Shown piece by piece: positions 7,545-15,439 of a stretch of 64,000 nucleotides of DNA (positions are counted from its first letter, which is position 1; each line of letters starts with the position of its first letter). Under the pieces are notes generated by a model, which searched no databases, was not told the DNA's origin, and was given only the letters and a program-made list of their open reading frames with translations. The position numbers and the translations under genes were made by a program. The stretch comes from Anaerolineae bacterium (lineage in GTDB: Bacteria > Chloroflexota > Anaerolineae > 4572-78 > J111): positions 124,001 to 188,000 of the forward strand of contig JAKLJP010000004.1 of assembly GCA_023151115.1 (NCBI GenBank). The letters run 5' to 3'.

Positions 7545-10226
7545 TCAAATCAAGTTATCCCGTATCTGCACCGCAATTTCCCCAAAACCCAGGAGATCAA
7601 CGGTGATCTCCAGCCGATGGGGGCCAGGAGAGAGTGGAAACTGCCTGACCACCACCGTCAGACGCTGGTGCGAAGGAATTTCGAGCGGCGCTTCGGGGGT
7701 GATGGTTGAGGCCAGGCGCGTGACCCCTCCCCCAACCAACTCAACCTGGGTCAATTCCAGGGCCACACCATCCACCCGCACTTCTCCCAGGCGCTGGATA
7801 CTGGCCGGCATAGCCGGATTGCGCAGGCCAAAGCTAAAACCGTTATCGGTGTGATGCAGTGACCCAGGCTGATAAACCTTGTTGACCAACCAGCCGGGCA
7901 CGCGTCGCGGCGGGCGCTGCTGCCGCCGCTCCATACCCACGCGAAAATCGAGCCGATTCTGATCCAGTCTTGCGCCGCCTTGCCACACTTCCGTCCAGAA
8001 GGTATAGTCGCCAGGGCGGGCTAAGGGAATTTCGACAACTTTCAGCCGCTGTGCCCCTTCGTCGGCGGAGGGGAGGGCAACTGAGACAGAATGCCTTTGA
8101 AACCGGCGGCGGAGCCAGCGGTGCAACCATCCCTCTGTCCGCCGTTCAAGCCCCCAATGAACCCATACAAGCCCATCGCGGCGGTAATCGTCGTTGACCA
8201 GGTACAGGCCAACCTTCAAAACACTTCCCTCCGGGTAAACGAGATGAAACGTGCGCTCGACCTGGAAACCGGGCGCGAGGTCAAGGGCCAACCGCACCGG
8301 CCGTGAGGCTGAAGCCAAAGCCTCATAACCGGCTTTGGGCAGGCGGGCGTAATCCAAAACGGACCAGGTGATGCCAGGCCAGCCGTCGGTCAAGAGAAAG
8401 TGGATATAGCCCCCCACCGGGGCGAATTTCTGCCGCCGCCACTGGTCAATGACGTAACGGATGTAAAAGGCTTGATAAGCCTGGCTCTCGGCCACATACT
8501 CGGCCAGGGAGCCATACTGGGCGGGCAGCCCCACCCCCGGACTGGCCCAAAAGAGAGACTGGTAGCCGGCATGCGCCCAGCTCTGATCATCCGCCTCGAC
8601 CGGCCAGTGCGTATTGACGGTGGCCCAGACAGGCGAGTCAAGATTGGGCAGGGCTTGCGCCCCAAATTCGGTGGGGAAGGTGGGCTGTAAGGCGCGGTTG
8701 TCATACCAGGCGCCGGTATACCAGCCGTGATACAGGTGTTGATCAAATTCGCCTGAAGCGGGAATGACCGGCCGGGTCGGGTCGAGCCGGCGGACCAAGG
8801 CCGCGGTCGCCTGATCCAGGCTGTGATTGGTGGCCGTTTGATGCACCTCGCTGCCCAAAAAACTGCCATCGGGCGTCCAGGGCGGCTCGTTGTGCATGGA
8901 CCACAGGATGATGCTGGGGTGGGAACCCAGCAGTTCAACCATATCCTGAGCTTGCTGCAGCACGTTATTTTGAAAAACGGCGTCTTTGTCGGCGGGCAGT
9001 TTGAAACCGTAGGTCCAGATGAGGGGAAAATCGCCCATCACCATAAGGCCCTGCTCATCGCACAGGCGATAAAAATCTAAAGGGGCAATGTGAGCGTGGA
9101 CTCGCAGCAGATCGAGGTTGGCCCCGCGCGCCAGTTCAAGGTCGCGCCGCAGCCCGTCAAGCGTTACCCGATCCAGAAAGAAATCGGAGATGTAGTTGCT
9201 CCCTTTGGGGAAGATACGCCGCCCGTTGAGCCACCACTCCCAGCGCTGTGGCTCGATCACGGCCCGAATCTCACGCAGGCCAAAAACCTGTTCTGCTTGC
9301 ATCGGCGCCGCGTCGCCCAGACTGACTTGAGCACGATAGAGCCACGGCTCACCATGGCTCCAGGGCAGCCATAAACGCGGCTGTGAGACAGTCAGCCTGA
9401 ACTCGAACTGGCGGCGCTCACCGGCCCGGAGCGTGACCGGCCAGCAGCCAACCTCTCTGGCTCCGGTGTTATCACAAAAATTATGCGGTTCGACTACCAC
9501 TTGCAGCGGAATATTTTGAACTTCAGCCGTTAGATTACGGAGACTCACCACGAACCGCAATTCACCCGCCTGAGCCTGCGTCCAGGCCGGTTCAAAAACC
9601 TGCGGCAAGACATTCAGCGACTCGATCAGTACCGGGCCGGTTGTGTATAAACCCACCGGCTGCCATAAACCCAGAGGAACCGTCCATTCATAGGGGGCCG
9701 GCAGTTCCGGGTACAAAGCCGAGGGGTAGGGTTTGCAGTCCCAATCGGCAAAAATGCCGGCGATAGCCGTTTTGCGTTTGAAAGAAGTTGCCTCTACCGG
9801 AAAAACACAGCAGACAGCCAGCAGATTTTCGCCCGGTTGGAGCCGGTCGGTAATATCAAAGCCAAACGGCTGAAAATACCCCTTATGCTCGCCCAGCAGG
9901 CAGCCATTGAGCCAGACCCGGCTGTGATAAAAAGCGCCGCCCAGGCGTAGGATGATGCGCCGGTCAGGCGGGGCTGGTTTGGCCTGGAAACGGTGGCGAT
10001 ACCACAGCGTATCGTGTTCGATGGTGGCGTGGCGCAGGTGGGGCAGCCGCACCGTCTCCCAGAGCGCATCATCAAAAGCGGGGTCGGCAAAGCCTGCTGC
10101 AAACCCTTGCCCGGCCTGAGCGTAAGCAATGCGCCAGTCGCCATCGAGTTGCTGTAAGGGAGTGGTGAGGCCGGCAAAGAGCGAAAGAGCCGCTGTCCCC
10201 GGCTCGCCGGAAAAGTCAATCGTCAC
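7545..10226 (-). CDS. Glycoside hydrolase family 2 enzyme
   Basis: An 893-residue GH2 enzyme of beta-galactosidase/mannosidase/glucuronidase type. The N-terminal jelly-roll (WYRHRFQAKP, GGAFYHSRVWLNG) is followed by an immunoglobulin-like domain and a TIM barrel. The acid/base Glu lies in ILWSMHNEPPW and the nucleophile Glu in FPTEFGAQALP. No signal peptide is visible, so it probably works in the cytoplasm on imported oligosaccharides. It overlaps the upstream GT2 gene by 4 nt (10223-10226), so the two are co-translated. The exact sugar specificity cannot be read from the sequence. Confidence 0.85.
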   Translation of the reverse strand: MTIDFSGEPGTAALSLFAGLTTPLQQLDGDWRIAYAQAGQGFAAGFADPAFDDALWETVRLPHLRHATIEHDTLWYRHRFQAKPAPPDRRIILRLGGAFYHSRVWLNGCLLGEHKGYFQPFGFDITDRLQPGENLLAVCCVFPVEATSFKRKTAIAGIFADWDCKPYPSALYPELPAPYEWTVPLGLWQPVGLYTTGPVLIESLNVLPQVFEPAWTQAQAGELRFVVSLRNLTAEVQNIPLQVVVEPHNFCDNTGAREVGCWPVTLRAGERRQFEFRLTVSQPRLWLPWSHGEPWLYRAQVSLGDAAPMQAEQVFGLREIRAVIEPQRWEWWLNGRRIFPKGSNYISDFFLDRVTLDGLRRDLELARGANLDLLRVHAHIAPLDFYRLCDEQGLMVMGDFPLIWTYGFKLPADKDAVFQNNVLQQAQDMVELLGSHPSIILWSMHNEPPWTPDGSFLGSEVHQTATNHSLDQATAALVRRLDPTRPVIPASGEFDQHLYHGWYTGAWYDNRALQPTFPTEFGAQALPNLDSPVWATVNTHWPVEADDQSWAHAGYQSLFWASPGVGLPAQYGSLAEYVAESQAYQAFYIRYVIDQWRRQKFAPVGGYIHFLLTDGWPGITWSVLDYARLPKAGYEALASASRPVRLALDLAPGFQVERTFHLVYPEGSVLKVGLYLVNDDYRRDGLVWVHWGLERRTEGWLHRWLRRRFQRHSVSVALPSADEGAQRLKVVEIPLARPGDYTFWTEVWQGGARLDQNRLDFRVGMERRQQRPPRRVPGWLVNKVYQPGSLHHTDNGFSFGLRNPAMPASIQRLGEVRVDGVALELTQVELVGGGVTRLASTITPEAPLEIPSHQRLTVVVRQFPLSPGPHRLEITVDLLGFGEIAVQIRDNLI

Positions 10227-11323
10227 TCTTGCTCTCCTTCGTTCTTGTTGGTTTTGCCGTTGATCATCTTGGCAAGCTGGGAGCGCAGCCAGTTGGCATC
10301 GAGGAGGTTGATGCTTTCCTGATCGGGCCGGGTTTGGAAGGCGGCCAGAAGCTCCCGGAAAGGCGGCTCAGCCGGGCGGATCAATTTAAGCCGCCGCAGC
10401 AGAAAGCGATGCAGGGCTTCCAAATCCGGCGGGTCGAGCGGCAGTCGAACCCGCTCTCCCAGGGACTCGGTATTATCCCAGGCGAGCAGCCGTTCGAGTT
10501 GCTCCCGCCCCGCCGCGCTGAGCTGTTGCAGCGGGTTTTCCATCTTGCCCAGTTGTTGGCGCAACTGAGCGATATCCATAATCACCCATTGGGGTTTGGC
10601 CCCGGTTTCTCGTCGCCCATGCGCCCCGAATTGGTATTCAAAAGGCGTTGAATAGACCGGCTTTCCGGCCAGCGCATACATTTCAGTCCACAGATATTTG
10701 AGTGACAGCTTAATCAAGCCTTCCTCTTCAATCCGGCGCATGGAGACCGGAATGCGCACCGAACTCAACACCGCAAATTTGCCAAATTTGGCCGCCCGTT
10801 GGACGTAATCGTGATCCTCGGCCATTTTGGCCGCCTCGTCAAACCCGCCGATGGCCTCGTGGATCTGTCGCCGCGCCCAAATACAAAAACCCGGCGCGTG
10901 GGGCACAAAAGCCTGGACCACTTGCAGGAAGAGATTGGCCGCTTCGGTCATAGTTTGCGTGGCCAGATCATCGCTCAACGGTTCCATCAGACAGGTAGCC
11001 ACACCGTAGTCAGCCCTGCTAATTTCTGTCAGCGCGTCGGCAATAAAGTTGGGCGGGGGCATCACATCGGCATCCAGAAAAAGAAAGAGGTCGCCCCTGG
11101 CTACCGCCGCGCCGGCGTTGCGTCCCACACTGGGCATGCCGCCTTGAATCACCCGGACTCCGCGAGCCTGGGCCACCGCCCGCGTCTCATCTTTGGAACC
11201 GGCATCGGCCACAATAATTTCATCCGGCGGCCGGGTCTGACTTTGTAACGCGTCAAGCAATCCTGGCAGCACTGTCGCCTCATTGAGCGTGGGAATAATC
11301 ACGCTCAGAACGATTTTCGTCAT
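10223..11323 (-). CDS. GT2 family glycosyltransferase
   Basis: A 366-residue GT-A enzyme. VIIPTLNEATVLPGLL starts the nucleotide-sugar site, ADAGSKDET follows, the DxD metal site is FLFLDADVMPP, and GGFDEAAKMAEDHDYVQRA holds the acceptor-side acidic motif. The C-terminal 120 residues are charged and helical without membrane spans. It likely transfers a sugar or glucosyl group to a cytoplasmic acceptor. The pairing with GH2 by a 4-nt overlap suggests turnover of one glycan or compatible solute, an inference. Confidence 0.85.
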   Translation of the reverse strand: MTKIVLSVIIPTLNEATVLPGLLDALQSQTRPPDEIIVADAGSKDETRAVAQARGVRVIQGGMPSVGRNAGAAVARGDLFLFLDADVMPPPNFIADALTEISRADYGVATCLMEPLSDDLATQTMTEAANLFLQVVQAFVPHAPGFCIWARRQIHEAIGGFDEAAKMAEDHDYVQRAAKFGKFAVLSSVRIPVSMRRIEEEGLIKLSLKYLWTEMYALAGKPVYSTPFEYQFGAHGRRETGAKPQWVIMDIAQLRQQLGKMENPLQQLSAAGREQLERLLAWDNTESLGERVRLPLDPPDLEALHRFLLRRLKLIRPAEPPFRELLAAFQTRPDQESINLLDANWLRSQLAKMINGKTNKNEGEQE

Positions 11324-11344
11324 ATTATAATGATCCTTTCTATT

Positions 11345-11578
11345 TTATTCATGGTTGCGGAGATATTCTACTTCGGCTGCGGCGCAGGTAGCCACGTTTT
11401 GCCACATATCTGGTAACGCCTGGTCGAATAGCGCCTCGAAGTTTTCGAGACCTACCACGTTAATTGCCGTACAGGCAGCCTCCAGGCCCAGGGTGTGCGC
11501 TTTGATGAACAATAAGGTTTCCCGTGGTGTCCTGGGTTCCAGATTTTGCAGGGCGGGGTGTTGTAAAAGTTGTCTCAT
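11345..11578 (-). CDS. Small hypothetical protein
   Basis: A 77-residue acidic protein starting at the ATG of 11578, chosen because a strong GGAGGATAAAATA ribosome site precedes it; a longer frame to 11680 would overlap the upstream gene. It is helical with two Cys (AACTAINVVGLENF and NVATCAAAEVEYL). No family was recognised. It lies 22 nt downstream of the SPW-repeat gene and 21 nt before the GT2 gene on the same strand, so all are probably one transcript. Confidence 0.6.
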   Translation of the reverse strand: MRQLLQHPALQNLEPRTPRETLLFIKAHTLGLEAACTAINVVGLENFEALFDQALPDMWQNVATCAAAEVEYLRNHE

Positions 11579-11600
11579 TATTTTATCCTCCTGAGAGTGT

Positions 11601-11981
11601 CTATGATTCCCGGTTATGAACCTGGCTCTGCCGGGTGATTGGCTTACCCAGCCCGGTTGCGGCCCAGGCCGCCAGCACAATCACCACAGCCCCAACAATG
11701 AGGTCGTTCCACAGGGCCACCGTCATTGTCGAATAGCCTAAGACGAAGGGCGACACGACCAGCCACACCCCCACTGCCGCGGTGATCCCATCCAGGTTTT
11801 TATCGGTGCTGGCGTTCTCGATCAGGTCATCCAGCCCCGCCAGGAGGATTAATGTCACCCCGGCCAGGAGCGCGTTCCCCACTGCGGCCGGTGTGGTCAG
11901 GTAACCCAGGATCGGCGGCGCCAGCACTTCCCACAGACCGACTAAGGCCACCACCCCATTTAAAGATTTTGCTGTTTTCAT
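11601..11981 (-). CDS. SPW-repeat membrane protein
   Basis: A 126-residue protein with four predicted membrane helices arranged as two SPW units: GLWEVLAPPILGY and GVWLVVSPFVLGYS, each followed by a second hydrophobic helix. In the family the Ser-Pro-Trp core marks each repeat; in the first unit Ser is replaced by Ala. The function of the family is unknown. It is the first gene of the minus-strand block, preceded by a GGAGATAA ribosome site, a TATAAT-like box near 12008 and the GTTTACC-rich region B. Confidence 0.8.
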   Translation of the reverse strand: MKTAKSLNGVVALVGLWEVLAPPILGYLTTPAAVGNALLAGVTLILLAGLDDLIENASTDKNLDGITAAVGVWLVVSPFVLGYSTMTVALWNDLIVGAVVIVLAAWAATGLGKPITRQSQVHNRES

Positions 11982-12043
11982 TATTTATCTCCTTGAGCCA
12001 TGAAATAATTATATCGCTCCAGAAAAGTTTTCGCCGCTAAAAC

Positions 12044-12100
12044 AGGTAACAAAGTAGCATGTAGCAGGTCATAAATATGCTACTTTGCTACTTGCTACCT
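12044..12100. repeat. Word-hairpin element (GTAGCA words)
   Basis: Tandem AAAGTAGCAT/GTAGCAGG words form the left arm and ATGCTACTTTGCTACTTGCTACC the complementary right arm. It lies in the 430-bp spacer between the SPW and HdeD genes, which otherwise holds regulatory region B. Confidence 0.7.
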
Positions 12101-12157
12101 TGATCGTTGAGAAAGAGCTTTTCTGGACACCCATAAGATTGAACTTTCAACTTATCT

Positions 12158-12264
12158 TACCCTCAGCAGGTAACTAATCCGGTAAACGCAGGTGAATATC
12201 AGGTAAACAAAAATGTTTACCATTTGTTTACCTTTGTTTACGTCCCTGTTCACCTTCAGTGGTT
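12158..12264 (-). promoter_or_regulatory. GTTTACC-rich promoter-like region, copy B
   Basis: The inverted counterpart of 6599-6708, sharing most positions when reverse-complemented, including GGTGAACAGG, GGTAAACAAA, ACCGGATTAGTTACCTG and a TAAGAT box in the place of the TATGAT of copy A. On the minus strand it points toward the SPW-repeat gene. Confidence 0.55.
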
Positions 12265-12410
12265 ATACTTGTTTATAATCTGACCGATGAGAAAGAAGTG
12301 CCTATGAATTGAAGTTATTCTGACCGAACAAAACTTTTATTTCAAGATCCTATTTTCAAGAATGGGACGTAACCTAATCACTTTGTATTCAAATAGAAAG
12401 GAAATAAGCT

Positions 12411-12977
12411 ATGTTAACTTTACTTACACGTAATTGGGGGCTGTTCGCGCTGCGCGGCCTGTTCGCCATCCTCTTCGGGGTGGTGGCGCTCGTTTGGCCC
12501 CAAGCGACCCTCATGGCCCTGGTGCTGCTGTTCGGCGCCTATGCCCTGGTGGACGGCATCTTTGCGGTGGCCTTTGGCATCGCTTCGTATGGACACAACC
12601 AACGTTGGTGGGCGGTGCTGCTGGAAGGGCTGGCGGGGATCATCATCGGTTTGCTGACCTTCTTTTGGCCCGATACCACGGCGTTCGTTTTGCTGTATTT
12701 TATTGCCGCGTGGGCGCTGGTCACAGGTGTCCTGGAAATCGTGGCGGCCATCCAGTTTCGGCGAGTCATCCACAATGAATGGATGATGGTCCTCAGTGGT
12801 CTTCTCTCGGTCGTCTTCGGCGTGCTGCTGGTCGTTTTTCCGAGCGCCGGGGCCGTGAGCCTGGTGTGGCTGATCGGCGCTTATGCCATCGTCTTTGGTA
12901 TCCTGCTCATCAGCTTCGCCTTCCACCTGCGCAGTCTCCAGCCTGAAACCGGGACGACCGGCGCATCTGCCAACTAA
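12411..12977 (+). CDS. HdeD-family membrane protein (DUF308)
   Basis: A 188-residue protein with six membrane helices in three pairs. The repeated pattern GLFAILFGVVALVWPQAT, GLAGIIIGLLTFFWPDTT and GLLSVVFGVLLVVFPSAG (helix ending in W/F-P-x-x) is diagnostic of HdeD/DUF308. In enterobacteria HdeD is linked to acid resistance; in other phyla the role is unproven. A GAAAGGAAATAAGCT ribosome site precedes the ATG. It is followed by two hairpins (12981-13033) and a DUF1269-like gene on the same strand, both likely stress or membrane related. Confidence 0.85.
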   Translation: MLTLLTRNWGLFALRGLFAILFGVVALVWPQATLMALVLLFGAYALVDGIFAVAFGIASYGHNQRWWAVLLEGLAGIIIGLLTFFWPDTTAFVLLYFIAAWALVTGVLEIVAAIQFRRVIHNEWMMVLSGLLSVVFGVLLVVFPSAGAVSLVWLIGAYAIVFGILLISFAFHLRSLQPETGTTGASAN

Positions 12978-12980
12978 GGG

Positions 12981-13033
12981 AAACACCATCGGCGGTGTTT
13001 GGGGCAGAGGTTCGAGGCACGCTCGACCTCTGG
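12981..13033. repeat. Two adjacent hairpins after the HdeD gene
   Basis: AAACACC-atcggc-GGTGTTT followed by AGAGGTTCGAG/CTCGACCTCT. Neither is followed by a T run, so they could be mRNA-stabilising or attenuating structures rather than a clear terminator. Confidence 0.45.
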
Positions 13034-13140
13034 CTGTGCCCACCCTGAGCAACCACGATCAAACAACGGTGCGGAGACCGCTTCTCCGCCAGGGCACATC
13101 CTAACTAATAAACAACCATTACAAAAAAAGGAGATTTACA

Positions 13141-13941
13141 ATGGATAAGATACTGGTCGTCATCTTCGACGACGAAAACAAAGCTTACGAGGGTTCAAGA
13201 ACCCTCCAGAATTTGCATAATGAAGGCAGTATCACCCTCTATGCCAAGGCGGTGATCGCCAAAGACGCCAACGGACAAGTGAGCGTCAAACAGACAGACG
13301 ATGAAGGCCCTGTCGGAACGGGCGTCGGCCTGCTCACCGGGAGCTTGATTGGCCTGCTGGGTGGGCCGGTGGGGGTTGCGCTGGGCGCTTATGCCGGGAT
13401 GTTCGGCGGAATGATCTACGACCTGGCCAACCTGGGAGTCGGCGAGGATTTCCTGTATGAGGTCGGGCAATATCTACTGCCGGGCAAGGCGGCCGTCGTA
13501 GCCGAAGTCTATGAAGCGTGGGTGCTGCCGGTAGATAACCGCATGCAGGCTGTCGGCGGCGTCGTTTTCCGCCGGACACGCGGGGAAATCGTGGACGCCC
13601 AGATTGAGCGGGATGTTGCGGCGCTCAATGCCGAAATCGCCGAGTTGGAAGCCGAATTGAACCAGGCGACCGGGGAGGCCAAGGCCAAGCTCCAGGCGAA
13701 GATTGACGCGGCCGAGGCCAAACTGCAAGCCATGCGGGATAGCATCCAGGCCAAGATCGAGACCAGCCAGCAAGAGACCGAGGCCAAGATCAAGGCGCTG
13801 CAAGAGCAGGCGGCCAAGGCGGAAGGCGAGCGGAAGGCCAAAATCGAGGCGCGCATCGCCGAGTTGAAGGCCGACCAGAAGCGGCGCAGCGAATTGCTGC
13901 ACCAGGCCTGGGAACTGACCAAAGAGGCCATGAAAGTCTAA
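13141..13941 (+). CDS. DUF1269-like glycine-zipper protein with long coiled coil
   Basis: A 266-residue protein. Residues 1-55 resemble the ferredoxin-like N-terminus of DUF1269 proteins (ILVVIFDDENKAYEGSRTL). Residues 60-100 form a glycine-zipper hairpin (GTGVGLLTGSLIGLLGGPVG), probably membrane inserted. From about 150 to 250 it is a highly charged Ala/Lys/Glu coiled coil that resembles gas-vesicle or stress-associated helices. A strong AAAAGGAG ribosome site precedes the ATG. The neighbouring HdeD gene suggests a membrane stress role, an inference. Confidence 0.7.
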   Translation: MDKILVVIFDDENKAYEGSRTLQNLHNEGSITLYAKAVIAKDANGQVSVKQTDDEGPVGTGVGLLTGSLIGLLGGPVGVALGAYAGMFGGMIYDLANLGVGEDFLYEVGQYLLPGKAAVVAEVYEAWVLPVDNRMQAVGGVVFRRTRGEIVDAQIERDVAALNAEIAELEAELNQATGEAKAKLQAKIDAAEAKLQAMRDSIQAKIETSQQETEAKIKALQEQAAKAEGERKAKIEARIAELKADQKRRSELLHQAWELTKEAMKV

Positions 13942-13991
13942 GCCTCTGCCAGACCAACTTCGACCCAACTTAAAAGAGATGAACCTTGAAG

Positions 13992-14018
13992 CAGGTGGAG
14001 GGTTTTTTCCTCCACCTG
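13992..14018. terminator. Strong stem-loop after the DUF1269-like gene
   Basis: A perfect 10-bp stem CAGGTGGAGG/CCTCCACCTG with a T-rich loop (g-tttttt). There is no T run after the stem on the plus strand, so termination is uncertain. Confidence 0.4.
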
Positions 14019-14070
14019 TTCAGCTTGGCAACCTGCGCCGAAGTGAAGTATATTTAACGGAGGGGATCTC

Positions 14071-15439
14071 ATGTCCAACGACACTTTCCTCAAACGGCTG
14101 CTGATGGTAATAACAGTCCTTGTTTTGCTCTTGAGCCTGTGGTATCTGCGCTCGATCTGGCTCCTAGGTTTTGCGGCCGTAGTCATTGCGGTAGGTATCA
14201 GTATCCCGGCGCATTGGTTGCAACAGCATGGGCTGCGGCGCAACCTGTCCACTCTTTTATCCGCTACCGCTATACTGTTGTTGGCCTTCTTCTTAATCCT
14301 ATGGATTGTTCCGACGATTATTACCGAGGCAGGGACGGTGCTGGCCGAACTGCCCCGGATGTGGCAAGAGATTGGCCAGGACTATGAAACCTGGCGTAGC
14401 GGCAGCAACCTACTCACCCGTCTGCTGCCTCCTTTCAGCATCATCAGCCTCAACCAAACTGGTGACGCCGCCTTCAGCGACACCCTGCGCCGGCTGTTCA
14501 CCACAGGCTTTTCTTTCACGCCCATTTTGGAGGGCATGGGCGTCTTTGCCAGCCTGCTGGCCAATGTGGCCCTGGTGATTGGCTCATGTATAGAACAAGT
14601 GCAATTTAGCGGAGGCGGCTCCCACGCCGCCGAGGGCCGGGCGTGGGAGCCCGGCCTGCTTTGCACTAGTACTTAACATGAGCCTGGTGATTTTTATCGC
14701 CATCTTTTTTCTCAGCGATCCGCTCAGCTATGTGCAGATCAGCCTCTATCTGACGCCGGCCGCCTACCATACCCGGCTGTTGGACCTCTGGAGCAACCTG
14801 TATCGCAGTCTGACCCACTGGATCAAGACCCAGTTTCTATCGGTCAGCATTACGATCAGCCTGGTCTGGCTCGTTTTAGGCCTCTTTTTAGGCGTACCCT
14901 ACGCCCTGATTATCGCCGTGTTTTCCGGTGTGGCCACCTTTATTCCCACCCTGGGGGCCTTTCTGCCCTTGATCCCGATTTTCATTTTTACCATGGCCAC
15001 CGACCCGTCGCTCATGCTGTGGGCTATCCCCGCTTATCTGATCATCCAATTGCTGGAGAGTAACGTGATCACCCCCATGCTCATCCGGGAGGAACTCCAA
15101 CTCCCTTCCGGGGGCGTATTGTTGTTTCAATTGGTTGGGGCGGCGCTCTTTGGTGCGCTCGGCTTGTTATTGGCGGTGCCCTTCTTGCTGGTGCTGGTCG
15201 TCCTGGTTCGTGAAATTTACAGCTATGACATCCTGGGGTTGCGCACTGAAAACGTAGAAATTGCCGTAGATGCGGCGGGCCACATGCATTTGGGCCAAAG
15301 TAGAGGGCAAGAAACTGAGCCGGAGCCACCAGAGCGTGCTCAACTGCGGCCACAGCAGCCTGAAAAGACCACTCAAGAGGCCTTGCCCCCTGAGCCGATC
15401 ACCTCAAGTATGAGTACCGGTCTTATAAGGAGAAAATGA
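14071..15439 (+). pseudogene. AI-2E family transporter (PerM/YdiK-like), split by a MITE
   Basis: A membrane permease of the AI-2E family in two pieces. The first 170 codons (to 14580) hold the N-terminal helices and the PTIITEAGTVLAELP soluble segment. The rest, from 14693, holds LVLGLFLGVPYALIIAVFSG and LLESNVITPMLI, family hallmarks of the C-terminal half. Removing the 104-bp element and one copy of the 8-bp target duplication rebuilds a 418-residue frame with NVALVIFIAIFFL across the junction, a normal family length. The first half now ends in the element at 14676. The element's terminal repeat supplies an ATG at 14678 in frame with the second half. Confidence 0.85.
14581..14684 (+). mobile_element. 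MITE-A, 104 bp, copy 1
   Basis: Perfect 9-bp inverted ends (GGCTCATGT...ACATGAGCC) enclose a GC-rich internal palindrome containing GGCTCCCACGCC and GGGCGTGGGAGCC. The flanks repeat TGGTGATT (14573-14580 and 14685-14692). An inverted copy of the same length is at 37502-37605. It has no coding capacity and sits inside the AI-2E gene. Confidence 0.9.

Noticed and set aside
12420..13052. Long minus-strand reading opposite the HdeD gene
   Set aside because: High-GC coding bias produces it. The plus strand has six membrane helices and a good ribosome site.
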